A stretch of 64,000 nt of DNA from Anagrus nilaparvatae (GCA_022575985.1 JAKSXM010000129.1:1511501-1575500); one strand, 5' to 3'; positions 33,535 through 45,226 are shown, counted from the stretch's first letter. Numbers and translations are program-made. The notes: generated by a model from the sequence alone, not told the origin.

Positions 33535-33883
33535 TGCTCTCAATGCACTTATCTACTTTATTTTGAAAACGTAAAATTACTAAAACCTTATTGATACTTG
33601 ATTAAGAAATATTCTTTATAACACTTATATTCCTAAACGTTAAACATTATATTTAAAAATTAGAAAGAAGCTAAAATATAGGTTATAAAATGAAATAGTA
33701 AAATTTTTTATATCAACAAGAACAACATTAATAACTATATATATTATATATATATATTAAACCTTTGTATCTAATATTATGTACGCCATAAATAACTTTT
33801 CTATCTTATAACGAGAAATATGTTTAAAATTAAATTAAAATATTAATATTACCATAACATGTTAATAAGATACTAAAATATTT

Positions 33884-36264
33884 TTAAAAGTCAGGGAAGA
33901 ACTGATTAGTTATACTAAAACAGTCTTCAATTTTTTTTACCAAATTTTTAACATTTACTAATACTTTTTTCGAGCTGATATTGTACAAAATTTGTTCCAA
34001 AAATAGCCAAACAAAGTCTGTTTGTGATGGTAATCTATGAAGAGCTTTCAAACACTGGTAGCAAACTTGGATAGCTATCAATGGATCGTTATAAAAAAAA
34101 GATTGTCCATAAATTATCAAAAAGCTTTTCTGTATGCAGTTTTCATCCGTAATAAATATCAAGTATGGAAAACTTTGATAACCGTTTGCTTTCAGCCAAT
34201 CTTCATGTAGCTTTTTTGAATGATCGTAGTCATCTGTTGTCTGTAAAACATAAAACACATATTATTTATTTAAAATTTTAATAAATTATTTTTTTACATT
34301 GAGTTATAAAATTAAACTTTCTTAAAAGAATTTATTCATATACAAGAAATATATTCATTCGGAACATTATAATGTAGAATCAAAAAAATAATTCTATAAA
34401 GTAAATGAATAAAAAGTTTGTAAATAAAATAGTAACCTACGTCTAAGACTTTGATAAAAAATTTTGTTATTTCTGTTTTTGAAAAATACTTTTTCTCCTT
34501 TTTTTCTCCCTCTAATGTATCATTTGCAGCCAACTTGGTAACATTTATAAGCATCGGTAAAAGCAAAAGTGATATCCAAGAATAATTGTCAGGTTTGAGG
34601 TACCAAGCATAATTTCCTGGTTTTCTAATGTCCAAAAATTCTTTAATACATTTGTTAGTAGACTGTTTACATAATTCAATTATTTTAGTTGCAAAATTTG
34701 GCCATGCTGTTGAAAAATTTACTTTCGATAAAAAGTCTTTTGAACTTGGAGTTTTTTCAATAATTTTTTCAAGAATAATATTAAAATCTGAGTGCAACTA
34801 ACCAACAAAAAACATGTTAATTAAATAATTTATTTACAAAAAAAGATTTTTAATGGAATTTATATTTACCAATGATACTGCATTTATAGAAGGATGAGAG
34901 TGTAAGCAAGGAAATGTTTCAAAGTAAACATTTAATTCAATTGGTGTAACCTTAGAAGAGTTGGGACGTAGACGTTTCTTTCGTTCTTCAAATGAACTAG
35001 TCCAAGTATTTAAAACCTGTGTTACAGAATAATTATTTTGATTTTTATCCAAAATTGGTCTTAAATTTTCTGAAGTAGAAGTATCTATGATGAAGAAAGA
35101 ACAAATATTAGATTTAAAAAAAAAATATTTGTATGCTAATTTTTTCTTTTTTCTAATACCTGGTTTTTTATTTTGGGACTCTTCTTCTCTTAAATAACCA
35201 GCTAATTTGAATTTGTTTCTAACAGTTCTTAAGTGATTAAACAGTAATCCCGTTGTTGAAGTAGATGCAGTATTACCTTCTTCAGCGTGGAAATAGAAGG
35301 TCACAGGTGCTTCAGGGAATAACAAGCAAAGTTCTGAGTTCAATTCCTTAAATCTGGTAGTGCTAATGCTAAAACAAAAATGAAGTTTATAATAAAAAAT
35401 TTTTTTCTGATAAATTAAGTGAAAAAGAATTGATTGTTTGTCATGATATTATTCCAATTAAAATTAAAATTTTATTTTAAAATTTATGAATTTAAAAAAA
35501 TAAAAATAAATACATATTTAACAAAATTACTTGTATTTTTTCGATGGATCTTCACCTATTTCATTCATTATGATAGTGTGAATTAAGTTTTCTGTGTCTA
35601 AGACTTTACTTTTTTCATACATATCTAATATCATTCTACCATTAGGTGAACTTTTTAACAAAGCCTTTGTTCCTGTAAGAACTGGTTCTGCTGGCACCGC
35701 TACAAAGAATAGTTTTTTAGATTTAATGACAAAAAATTGTTAAAAAGTTTAATTTACTTTCACATGGAGTATGGTTATTTTCATTATTTAAAAGTAAATC
35801 ATCGGAAACAGCTGGTTGTTTAATTTCATTTATCATTTCTGACTCACTTGAAATTGAAATATAACCACTATCGTTATTCTCAACTTCCATTTCAATATCA
35901 GTCATATGGTTACTGTTATTATCAATAAACTGATTCGAATTCATAAAAACTCTTTCTTCTTCTAAATTTTTAGAGAACTCCAATATTTGTGGAATATTAT
36001 ACTTGAAATAACTACATATGACCTCATTTTCAAGGTTATAGAATTGTTGATCATCAAAATTATTTCCTTAAAAAAAAAATAAAAAAATAACTAATATTTA
36101 CTTTAAATAAAGAATTTAATTTTATATTTTCACAACATGTAACCATTTCTTTTTTCACTTAATAAATTATACTATACAATAACAAAAATTTAACCACTTT
36201 ACTTACTTAATAAATAAGTATGGAAATCTTGAAAATGAACATATTTTTTAAAAAATCCTTCCAT
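33884..36264 (-). CDS. CACTA-encoded second gene, about six exons, function unknown
   Basis: A consistent exon chain with canonical GT-AG junctions and matching phases: 36264-36207 (ATG, MEGFFKKYVHFQDFHTYL), 36066-35758 (acidic, IEMEVENNDSGYISIS), 35699-35531 (GRMILDMYEKSK), 35368-34870 (LCLLFPEAPVTFYFHAEEG, TSSFEERKKRLRPNSS), 34797-34441 (NYAWYLKPDNYSWIS), 34240-33884 (KKLHEDWLKANGYQSFPYL to the stop). Exon 4 may hide a 75-nt in-frame intron. Phases 1 to 2 join correctly at each boundary I followed. The protein is unrecognised; genes of this kind sit beside transposases in animal CACTA-like elements. No stops, so it looks less damaged than the transposase. Confidence 0.65.
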
Positions 36265-36424
36265 TTTTTATCAGTTTATTGACATTTTATGTATATTAAT
36301 AGTTTTATTAACACTTTTTTCGTAAAAACTAAGATATCACAAAAAGTAAATCTTTTTTATAAAAACTTTGTTTATTACTAAAATCAACACATGTACATTA
36401 AAATATGTATAAATGACGCGCATG

Positions 36425-36528
36425 CTCCGTACGATTCGTGAGCGCAAGATTTTGTGTGTCTGAGCCACATAAAATTTAGCGCGCGAGACACATGAAGTGA
36501 ATGCGGCTCAGCCACACAAGATTATGTG
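36425..36528 (-). repeat. CACTA right TIR
   Basis: Reverse complement of 30877-30980, ending GATTATGTG. One difference seen: GCCGCATT against GCCTCATT. The flank CCAAAAGAGCC returns directly to non-LTR 2 ORF1 coding sequence. Confidence 0.92.
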
Positions 36529-36740
36529 CCAAAAGAGCCATGCCCACTGTTGAGTTTGGTTGATTGGCCACTTTGTCTAGCTTTGTTTGGAACAGTGGGG
36601 GCTAAGAGCGATTTACGCTTTAACTTGCATGTAGTGCACATGTGTTGCTTGTTGTCAATATTTTTGGTCGAGCAACTATTGCTGGAATGTACACTGAGTT
36701 CACACATAGTGCAGATGATGTCAAGTAAATTTATTTATGA
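36529..36740 (-). pseudogene. Non-LTR 2 ORF1, N-terminal zinc-finger part
   Basis: Minus-strand text ICTMCELSVHSSNSC and QHMCTTCKLKRKS has the spaced Cys pairs of the PHD-like finger seen at the N-terminus of CR1-type ORF1 proteins. It ends SGHGSFG at the CACTA junction and would continue into WRRHQINSQ or RRHQINSQ beyond 30876. Upstream, TTTATGATGTCAAGTAAA is tandemly duplicated (about 36714-36750), perhaps in the 5' UTR. Confidence 0.7.
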
Positions 36741-36849
36741 TGTCAAGTAAAGTCAGTTTTATAGTTTTGGACATCCCGCTTGCAGTCTGTTTAGGCCAGT
36801 GTCTTCTAAATAGATTTGCCAAGTAATTTGGCTGATTTAAGCGTAGCAT

Positions 36850-37529
36850 TTTGTAAATAATAATGTTACAAAAATACAGTGTGCAAAAGTTTAGGAAATT
36901 TAGAAATCATTATTTAGGTTCATTTACCGTAAGTGATACATATGTAAAGGGAAATACAAAATAAGTTTTAAATAATACATCCAAGTAGAGTAAGGAAGTC
37001 TTATCTAAAGGCACGATTTCCTCACAGTAACTAAATCTAATTATCTATAAATCTATAAGACTACGTGAGAATAAAAGTAATAATTATTATTTTCGAAATT
37101 AGTTTTATATAAGGCCCCGCCCCATTTTCGCTTTATTGAGTAATTTTTATGAATTTTAAACATGTTTTTTTTTTACTTATTTTATTCTACAAGAACTTTT
37201 TTTTAAAATAGTTTCAAAACTAACAAAGAATACTAAAAAAATTATTATTTTTATTTTCCAAATGATTCATATTTTGTAGAGGGCTTCAAAGTAGAGGCTG
37301 AAAAAAAAGTAAAAAATGTTTCCAGGATGCCTATTGATGGCATTTGAAACAAAGTAATAAAAGAGCATTTTATTCCCTATAAACTTCTCAAATGCTAGAA
37401 CTAAAAGTTAGATGAAATTTTTTGTTCTTTGTGGACAAGCTCTACTTCCAGAAGATCAAACTTTCAGGTTCAAAAATATTTAGTATAATAATATTTATTA
37501 TTATTATTATATATATTAATTTAATATAT
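36850..37529. other. Spacer with no gene seen
   Basis: AT-rich sequence upstream of non-LTR element 2. No TIR pair or coding block was found. Confidence 0.45.
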
Positions 37530-37936
37530 AGTCGCATGCAGAGAAAAATATTGCGTTTTCGTTAAAACTTTTTTTATTCTGAGATCGAAAGTTCAAAATT
37601 TTCTATTTTACAAGAAAAAAGCCGTATGCAGAGAGAAATATACGAGTTCTTGTAAAAATTTCTTTTAGTCTATGTTTAAAAAAAATATTTTTTAAAGTTC
37701 CAAAACATTTTTTATAAGAAAAAAGCCAATAGAAGAGAGAAGAAATGCGGCGTTATTGTTAAAATTTTCTTTTATTTGTAGTTTAAAATAAAAATTTTTT
37801 CAATTTCAATTATTTCTATGAAAATTGCCATTTGAAGAGTACGACGTTTTTTTTTAGTTAAAGTTTTCATTCAAAAAAATATTTTTTCAAGTTCAAGTTT
37901 TCAAAGAAAATCGACGTATGCAGAGAGATATACGAC
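37530..37936. repeat. Degenerate ~95-105 bp tandem repeats
   Basis: Units begin GTCGCATGCAGAGAAAAATAT, GCCGTATGCAGAGAG, GCCAATAGAAGAGAG, GCCATTTGAAGAG and GACGTATGCAGAGAG at about 37531, 37621, 37724, 37826 and 37912. Each continues ACG..TT.TTGTTAAAA.TTT. A related unit, inverted, is at about 45288-45325. Confidence 0.75.
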
Positions 37937-38088
37937 GCACAGTATGGCAAAATGGACAAAAATCACACTTGGACTAAGTTTTTGAGCTACCGACATGAAA
38001 CTTGTTTTGAACGACTTTAAAAGAAGCCTGGTTTCTTATCTCACTGCGGATTTTTCATATACATTTATTTTTAATTAGCTTATTTACT
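37937..38088 (-). repeat. Inverted copy of the sequence flanking BEL element 1
   Basis: 37937-38020 is the reverse complement of 45141-45226, and 38041-38088 is the reverse complement of 38274-38319 (and of 44823-44868). The gap between the two blocks is 20 nt here and 20 nt (45121-45140) beyond the BEL element, so the BEL element seems inserted into one arm of an older inverted repeat. Confidence 0.8.
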
Positions 38089-38255
38089 AAAAATGCATTT
38101 TATGCATGATTCTAAAATATGCATAAATTATGATTTAATATTTTTTTACGTATAAATGTTTTTTAATTTTTATGTATATAATGCAGGATTAACACAAAAA
38201 CATTTTACGTTTGTTTTAGAGTACAAAAAGTGTAGGAAGTGAAAATTTCAGTAAA

Positions 38256-38571
38256 TGAATAGGTTGAGGTTGTGTAAATAGGCTAATTAAAAATGAAAAA
38301 TATGAAAAATCTGCAGTGATGCACGTGTCTCGGTATATGTAATAAACGTTATTGTATTGTACGCGTTTTTATATGTATGTATAATATACAATGTATCGTA
38401 TTTTATACTGCGCATGAGCGCCTTTTTTGTGTAACTACGGCGAAAGCAAATTCGCTCTTAGGTGTGGCAATGTACACACACGTTATCAATAAATGCTCTG
38501 GTATATTTTATTAAATGGCCGTCTCAGTTATTTTCTCCTAGTTCCGCCATAATCAATCCTTTATTGGAACA
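38256..38571 (+). repeat. BEL 1 5' LTR
   Basis: Starts TGAATAGGTTGAGG and ends TTGGAACA. Contains CACGTG, TGCGCATGAGCG, a GCGAAAGC..ATTCGCTC hairpin and AATAAA. Same length as the 3' copy. Its first ~60 bp also occur inverted upstream, which makes the left limit debatable. Confidence 0.88.
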
Positions 38572-38587
38572 TCTGGTCATTAGAGCC
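38572..38587 (+). other. BEL 1 primer-binding region
   Basis: TCTGGTCATTAGAGCC directly follows the 5' LTR. BEL 2 has TCTGGTCATTCGAGCC and BEL 3 TGGTCCTTCGAGCAG in the same position, so this is the likely tRNA primer site; the tRNA was not identified. Confidence 0.75.
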
Positions 38588-40488
38588 GTAAATTTTGTTT
38601 TTTAAGTGTGCCTTATTAATCAGTGCATAGTTATATTGATATATTTTTTTCGTGATAAACGTATAACATTTTTTTTTTCTACAATCAAGTACACGTGCAA
38701 AATTTTGAAAAAAAAAAAATATATTCGTGCGTATTGACTATTTTTGTGAGAGCGAACAAAAATAAAAAAAAAAAGTGAATAGTCAAACTTTTTTTCTCTT
38801 TCGTCTTCGTGCACGTGCAAAACTTTTGAAATTTATTTTTTTTCTTCATCAGCAAGACAAAATTTTTTTGGAGTAACAACAAACGTATCAGTGAAAAATT
38901 TGAAATATAAAAAGTGTACTGTGCACGTGTTTCGTAAAAGTTAATAAAAAAAACTGCACGTGTTTTCGTAATGGAAATTTGACAACTTTAAACTCAAACT
39001 ATAATTAAAATTTTTAAACATCTGGTAAAATTTTACATGGAAAAAAATTATCATCGTCATCTACAAAATTACTAGAATTGCCAAAAAATTAAAAATGGAG
39101 TCTAATCATCAATAATTCAAAAAAAAATATTGTCTTCATCGTCTACAAAATTACTTGGAAAGGAAAAAAATCAAAATATCGTCTAATTTAATAATTAAGA
39201 TCAAAATATCGTCTAACTTATCATCACCTGAAAAAGTCATTGGAAAATTGTGTCAAAAAATCGTCTTCTAGTCTTCGTCTATAAAATTGAAAATCATCCT
39301 CAAGTACAAAATCCAATCTCCAGGTATTTTTCGCCATTTTATGATTATATCGTCATTTTGGAGGGGCGGCATAACGGAATTCCATTGGTCAGCCATTTTG
39401 ATTTTTCAACCCACCACTAACGCCATCGAGCTTCGAATGTAGTCGGCAATCCACGCTGTCCTTCGTCATCATCAAATATTTTGATTATTAGCAGACAACA
39501 TCTCAACAATCAAAGGGAGGTTATGTTTTATGTTTTTAAAATATTTAATATTCATTTAAACTCAAGCTTTTTTCTAATCATTAAACAAATTGTTTTTTAT
39601 TATTTTCTTTTGTCTAATCTTTATCTACTATTTAAATTTAAAATTAAATACAATTTAATTCAACAATAATTAGATTGTTTTTATTTACTACTTTATCAAA
39701 AAAAATTATTATATTTTTAATTTTTATTAAATAATTAATCTTTTTGATTGCAACTTCTATAGAAAAAATTTCACGTTTGCTATTTATTAGTACTCATAGA
39801 ATCTATTGTTAAAAAAATTTTAATTATCATATTTCTTTTTACTAAATAATTATCATTATTCATTGCTAGTTCAATTGAAAAAATTACATGTCTTTTTGCT
39901 AAAATTATTAAAACTAATAGAATACATGCAAATATATCAAATAACCATACCTTTTCTTTATAGAAATACAATCTTTTTTTTTTTTTTCTAAATTGAATTA
40001 AAAATTTTTTCTGATTATACATTATGTCGCTTGTAGGTACTGTTGCTGTATTGGACTCTTGGTCAAAGCTGTGCTTCTCTTTTGGATGTCGATTCTTCTT
40101 GGTCTTCTCCTCGCTGATGCTGTGCAGCCCTGGTTCAATGCTTCTGGTTGAAGGGTTGTCTACTCTTTTTATTTAATTTAAGTTCTTTAAATTCTCTTAT
40201 ATTATAATCTCTTGTAAATTGTAATAATTTTTTATTGTTTAATTATTTTGAATATTTTGAATTTTTGGCTTTAAAATCATAACAATTGTAATCTATTACT
40301 GTAATTATCTTGCATCTTGTGTCAATTCCACTTATTATATCAGCCGTTTTTGCACTTATATTGTAAATAATTTTTAATTATTCTGACTTTGTCTTTTATT
40401 TATTGTTATTATATTATAATCTTATTTAAATTTACTTTTAAACAAATTTTTTTCTTTATTAATTATTGTAAATAATCTAATAGTAAAC
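38588..40488 (+). other. BEL 1 long leader with CACGTG motifs and TCGTC/TCATC words
   Basis: CACGTG occurs near 38692, 38812, 38926 and 38947, three of them inside GTGCACGTG or ACACGTGCAAAA contexts. From 39050 to 39300 TCGTCTA and TCATC words recur. BEL 2 has the same two patterns in its leader. No reading frame is credible before 40489. Confidence 0.6.
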
Positions 40489-41640
40489 ATGACTGATATA
40501 ATATTGCGTCAATTACAGTTAAAGCCTAGAATTCTAAATTCTTATACAAATTTTGAATCAGAGGGCGCAAATATGGATGTTAGCTCTTGTAAAGCGCGTT
40601 TAGAATCTTTAAAAGAAACTTGGTCTAAATTTGAAGTAAATAATGCCTTATATACTAATGTAACTTATAATGAAGTAAAGGACCAACCTTATTTTAAAGA
40701 TAAATTTTTTTAAACTGTAGAGCTACAGTATTTAGAATTATTAGGCAAATTTCGTTTGTACATAGACACGCACTCAACAGCCCCTAATCATACAGTCCAT
40801 GATAGATCCCATAATAATGTATCGAAGCATTATGTTGGGGAAGACTTTAATCGTCTACCTAGAATGGATCTCCCTGAGTTTGATGGTACGTTTCAGAATT
40901 GGGAATCCTTTAGAGACATATTTATTTCTTCGGTTGTAAATAAAGAAAATATGTCCAAAGTAACAAAGCTACGCAACCTTAGTAAATGTTTAAAAGGTGA
41001 CGCGGCAAATTTAGTACAGAGCTACTCTCTTACAGAGCAAAATTTTGACATTGTCTGGAACAACTTAAAAGATAGATAAGAAGTGAAAAAGCGTTTAGTT
41101 TTTGCTCATGTCTCTTCAATTTTTTCTCTTAAACGCATAAGTAGGCCTTCAACCATGGAAGTCAAACGAGTTTTAGATGGAGTTAATACTCCAATTTCTG
41201 CTCTGAAGATTCTGAAACGCCCTGTCGAATTCTGGAATGATCTATTGGTCTATCATATCGTTTCGTTATAAGATGTGGAGAAAAAAAGACAATAAGATAT
41301 ATTTTATAGGAACCCAAATAATAATACCATTGCTGATTTGCCAAATGTCTCAACTCCTTTAGCAAATCAAGTTACTGCATCCAAACCTAATTCCGAACCT
41401 CCTTCTTTTGCAAAGTTGGTAGAGTTCTTAGAATTGCAAATTAGCATTATGGAATCATTAGAGGAAAGGGATACCTCAAATTCAAATTCTTTTAATAGTA
41501 CTTCAAATAATAAAAATTTAAATGTATCTACAGTACCTGCTAAAGTTTTTAACACACAAGTAGTCAGTAATAGCTCAAATAAATTTTAATTAGAGTGTAT
41601 CATTTGTAAACAAGATCATCACTTTTCCCAATGTAATTCT
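40489..41640 (+). pseudogene. BEL 1 gag
   Basis: Begins at an ATG (MTDIILRQLQLKPRI). Contains the BEL gag block LPRMDLPEFDGTFQNWESF, KVTKLRNLSKCLKGDAANL and NFDIVWNNLKDR, then a first zinc knuckle CIICKQDHHFSQC near 41600. One frame carries it all but with five or so stops (after KDKFF, NNLKDR, HIVSL, EKKRQ and NSSNKF). The absence of frameshifts with several nonsense codons points to substitution decay. Confidence 0.85.
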
Positions 41641-42657
41641 TATTTGTCAAAATCTCAGGAGCAAAGAAAAGCATTTGTCCATGAAAAGAAAAGATGTATT
41701 AACTGTTTAGGCAATCATTTCATGGATAAGTGCAAATCTAATAGGAGATGCAAAACATGTAAAAAAATGCATCACACTACTATACATATTCAAAATTCAA
41801 GTCAAAATAATAATTCTAATCAAGTTAAAAGTAATATAAACGTTACAAATGCTCTTGAATCAGAAATAAATAGTATTCAGGAATCATTTTTGGATGCAGA
41901 GGCTTCGCTTAATGTTTGCAAATCTCCTAATACAGTTTTGTTAGCAACCGCATTTGTAAAAATAGTAGATGAAACTGGTCATGTAGTTTTAGCTAGAGCT
42001 TTGATTGATAATTGTTCTCAGGTCTCATTTATTAGCGAATCCCTCTATAAAAGACTTCATATTTCTCATCAGTCAGCTAAACTACCAATCTCAGGTGTTT
42101 TGGGTAGAACTGGCTTCGTTTGTAAAAAATGGGTCAATTTTATCCTGAAGCCTTGGTTTTATTCAGATTTTAGTATGGAAATGGATGCTTATGTCCTTCC
42201 TAAAGTTTCATCTTACTCTCCAAATGTAGAAGAGAGTATTCAATCCCTTAGTCACTTGTCCACTTTAAACTTGGCTGATCCTCATTTTCTTAAACGTGGT
42301 CAAATAGATCTCTTAATTGGTTCAACTGTTTATAGCTCAGTGGCAATTGAGGGTATTGAAAAAGGTATCCCAGGTCAACCCATTGCAACAAACTCGCTTT
42401 TAGGCTGGTTGATTTCTGGTGGCACTATCAATTCTAATCGCTCTTGTAACTCGTTTGTAATTAATACTGATGAATCCAATTTCATCTGCGACTTAGAAAA
42501 ATTTTGGCGTCAGGAAGAACTATCTGATTCTTCCTCTGGTTTGTTAACTCCTGAAGAACAGGATGCAAAGAGTTTTTTGTTAAAACTCATTACAGAAATC
42601 CAGATGGTAGATATGTCGTTCGTCTTCCTTTCAAAGTTAATAATATATCGGAATTAA
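41641..42657 (+). pseudogene. BEL 1 zinc knuckles, aspartic protease, RT entry
   Basis: 338 open codons. Zinc knuckles CINCLGNHFMDKC and CKTCKKMHHTTIH at about residues 18-48. Protease around residues 96-210: ATAFVKIVDETGHVVLARAL, active-site region IDNCSQVSFISESL (Asp-x-Cys-Ser), LNLADPHFLKRGQIDLLIG, NSLLGWLISGG. The frame slips near 42575: after it the protein should read HYRNPDGRYVVRLPFK but the long frame diverges to a stop at 42657. Confidence 0.85.
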
Positions 42658-43598
42658 AATTTCCTGGTTCTTTTTTAAATGCAAAGCGAATATTGCTCTA
42701 AATGGAAGAACGTTTTCGTAAAAACCCTCAAAATAGGTCGCTTTATATTGATTTCATGAAAGACTATCAAATGACTAAACACATGATGATATCTTGTCAC
42801 ATAATAGATCTAGATTCATATTACTTTACCCCACATCATGGTGTTTTAAAAAAGCATAGTCTAAATCCAAAACTTCGTACAGTTTTTAATAGTTCTGCTA
42901 AAGATAACAATAATATTTCAATAAATGATGTGCTTCACACAGGAGCTAATTTACTCCCAGATTTAACAGAACTATTAATTAGCTGGATGAAGTATCGTTT
43001 TGTTTTTGTATCAGACATCAAACAGATGTTTCGTCAAATACTTTTACATAAAGCTTATCAAAAATTTCAACAAATTTTATGGCGTTTTAATCCGAATGAT
43101 AAAATAAAGGTCACTCCAAACTGTTATTTATGGCATGGTCATTAGTCCTTACTTAGCTATTAGGGTTACTAATCAGTTAGTAGTTGACGAAGGTCATAAA
43201 TATCCTGCAAAAATTCTTAGTAATGAGACGTACATGGATGATACCTTGTCAGGTGGTCATAACTTAGAAGAAGCTTCAAAAAAACAGTCAGAATTAATCA
43301 ATATTTGCAAGGTTGGTGTTTTTGAATTGCATAAACGGATGGCTAACCACAAATCGTTACTAAGTCAATTTTCAGACGACCTTCAGTCAGACTCAAACCC
43401 TGCTTATTATTATTTTAGCTTATTAGGCCTAAATTGGAATCCAATAGAAGATTCTTTCTTTTTCAAAATTAATATTGACCAATTTAAGAAGTCAGTCACC
43501 AAAAGGAGAGTGGTTTCAAGTATTGCTAAATTATATGACCCTTTAGGGTGGTTGGCCCCTATCATAATCACAGCTAAAGCTTTTATACAAAAGCTTTG
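42658..43598 (+). pseudogene. BEL 1 reverse transcriptase
   Basis: Blocks in order: ISELKFPGSFLNAKR, MEERFRKNPQNRSLYIDF, HHGVLKKHSLNPKLRTVFNS, FVFVSDIKQMFRQILL (first Asp), then a frameshift near 43135 in the WHGH/MVISPYLAIRV area, then NETYMDDTLSGG, the YMDD active site, and LGLNWNPIEDSFFFKIN. This is normal BEL order. A stop sits at 42699 before MEERF and another at 43597. Confidence 0.88.
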
Positions 43599-44757
43599 AT
43601 TAGCCAAAATTGATCGGGAGGACAAACTATTTCAAATTTTGGAGACTGAATTCTTGAGTTGGTACAATCAAATACCATTACTAAATAAAATTAAAGTCAA
43701 TCGATGGTTAGGCTATCTTCCAAATGCAAAATTTGAAATCTATGGTTTCGCTGATGCTTCTAAAATAGCTTACGCAGCGTGCGTTTACTTAAAAATTATT
43801 AGTTCAAATAAAACAGAAGTTAGGTTAATCCAAGCCAAATTAAAGGTAGCTCCTTTGAAACCATTGCTCACAATTCCAAAATTAGAGTTAAATGCAGCCC
43901 TGTTATTGTCAAAATTGGTTAAAAAAGTAGAAAAAACTCTAAAATTGGAATTTGTTAACACTTATTTATTTACCGATTCAACTGATGTTTTATACTGGTT
44001 AAAAGACCATCCATCGAAATGGAATCAATTTGTCACAAATAGATGCTCTCAAATTTATAGTCTCCTTCTTGATGCTTTCTGGAACCATGTCCGATCAGGA
44101 GATAATCCAGCAGATTGTATTTCCAGGGGAATCACTCCTGAAAAATTGCTTTCTTGTTCGTTGTGGTGGGAAGGAAGTCATTTAATTAAAAATTCTCACT
44201 TGATTGATAAAATAGATGCATTTCAAACAAAAAATATATGCGATTCAAATTGGCATTGTAGTTGTTTAAATACAAATACCAATGCTTTTAATAATAAAGA
44301 AATTAAAGTTTGGGATTTAATCAACAGATATTCAAATCTTAGTACACTTTTAAGAATAACTTCAATTATTTTAAAATTCATATTTAACATTATTAAAAAA
44401 TCTAAAAAATTAAATATTTTAGCAAATTTAAGTTTATTTTCTAATCTTTGGTTTAATTCAATTGAAATTAACGAATCTTTTCCTATAGTTACGGTTATGG
44501 AAAAACATAGAGCCAAACTTACATGGATTTATATAAGTCGACATGCATATTTTAAAAGAGAATTTCAAATATTGAAACTCAATGGCAACTTGAAAACCTC
44601 CTCCATTGCTCGATTAAACCCTTTTGTTGATCAAAATCTGTTAAGATTAGGAGGTCGTTTTAATAGTTCTTTAATGAATTTAAATCAAAAATTTCCTTGT
44701 ATATTACCATACAAAGATACGTTTTTCACACTGTTAGTAAGATTTCATCATAATTGA
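43599..44757 (+). pseudogene. BEL 1 RNase H and integrase N-terminal region
   Basis: Open for about 380 codons: YGFADASKIAYAACVYLK, KLELNAALLLSKL, LFTDSTDVLYWLKDHPS and RSGDNPADCISRG form the RNase H and connection; LNPFVDQNLLRLGGRFNSS to LLVRFHHN is the start of the integrase zinc-binding region. The frame stops right there and the 3' LTR starts 48 bp on, so the catalytic integrase core is deleted. The short interval repeats ATTTCAT. Confidence 0.88.
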
Positions 44758-44804
44758 TTTCATTTCATATGAAATTTCATAATCATTTCATATTCATTTC
44801 ATCA

Positions 44805-45120
44805 TGAATAGGTTGAGGTTGTGTAAATAGGCTAATTAAAAATGAAAAATATGAAAAATCTGCAGTGATGCACGTGTCTCGGTATATGTAATATACGTTA
44901 TTGTATTGTACGCGTTTTTATATATATGTATAATATACAATGTATCTTATTTTATACTGCGCATGAGCGTCTTTTTTGTGTAACTACGGCGAAAGCGAGT
45001 TCGCTCTCAGTTGTGGCGATGTGCACACACGCTATCAATAAATGCTCTGGTATATTTTATTAAATGGCCGTCTCAGTTATTTTCTCCTAGTTCCGCCATA
45101 ATCAATCCTTTATTGGAACA
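44805..45120 (+). repeat. BEL 1 3' LTR
   Basis: Matches 38256-38571 over 316 bp with few substitutions, ending TTGGAACA, then GCGCGAATGC. Includes the same 61 bp 5' extension as the left copy. Confidence 0.9.
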
Positions 45121-45226
45121 GCGCGAATGCTGGGTTATAGTTAAAGTCGTTCAAAACAGGTTTCAAGTCGATAGCTCAAAAACTCAGTCCAAGAGCGATT
45201 TTTGTCCATTTTTCCATACTGTGCGA
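45121..45226 (+). repeat. Right flank of BEL 1, inverted partner of 37937-38020
   Basis: TTAAAGTCGTTCAAAACAGG to TTTTGTCCA and CATACTGTGCG read as the reverse complement of the sequence left of BEL 1. Represents the far side of the interrupted inverted-repeat arm. Confidence 0.8.

Larger units (their letters stand above)
30877..36528 (-). mobile_element. Complete CACTA/EnSpm-like DNA transposon, 5652 bp
   Basis: Terminal inverted repeats of 104 bp (30877-30980 and 36425-36528) differ at about one base and start CACATAATCTTGTGTGG. Between them are two minus-strand genes: a multi-exon gene (36264-33884) and a CACTA-type transposase (33534-31188). CAC at the termini and this transposase family support the superfamily. 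No clear target duplication: the flanking triplets are CGC and CCA. The element splits ORF1 of non-LTR element 2, whose two halves stay in the same frame if the flanks are joined. The near-identical TIRs suggest recent movement, but the transposase copy is broken. Confidence 0.85.
38256..45120 (+). mobile_element. BEL/Pao LTR retrotransposon 1, pseudogenised
   Basis: Direct repeats 38256-38571 and 44805-45120 (316 bp each, near-identical) bound a plus-strand gag-pol. Just inside the left repeat is TGGTCATTAGAGCC, also found in variants in the other two BEL elements here. A leader of about 1.9 kb is followed by gag (40489-41640), zinc knuckles, aspartic protease, RT, RNase H and the N-terminal zinc region of integrase; the integrase core is deleted. 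Numerous stops and at least two frameshifts. Flanking bases GTAAA and GCGCG do not match, so no target duplication is seen at these limits. The biological LTR may begin at 38317. Confidence 0.9.
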
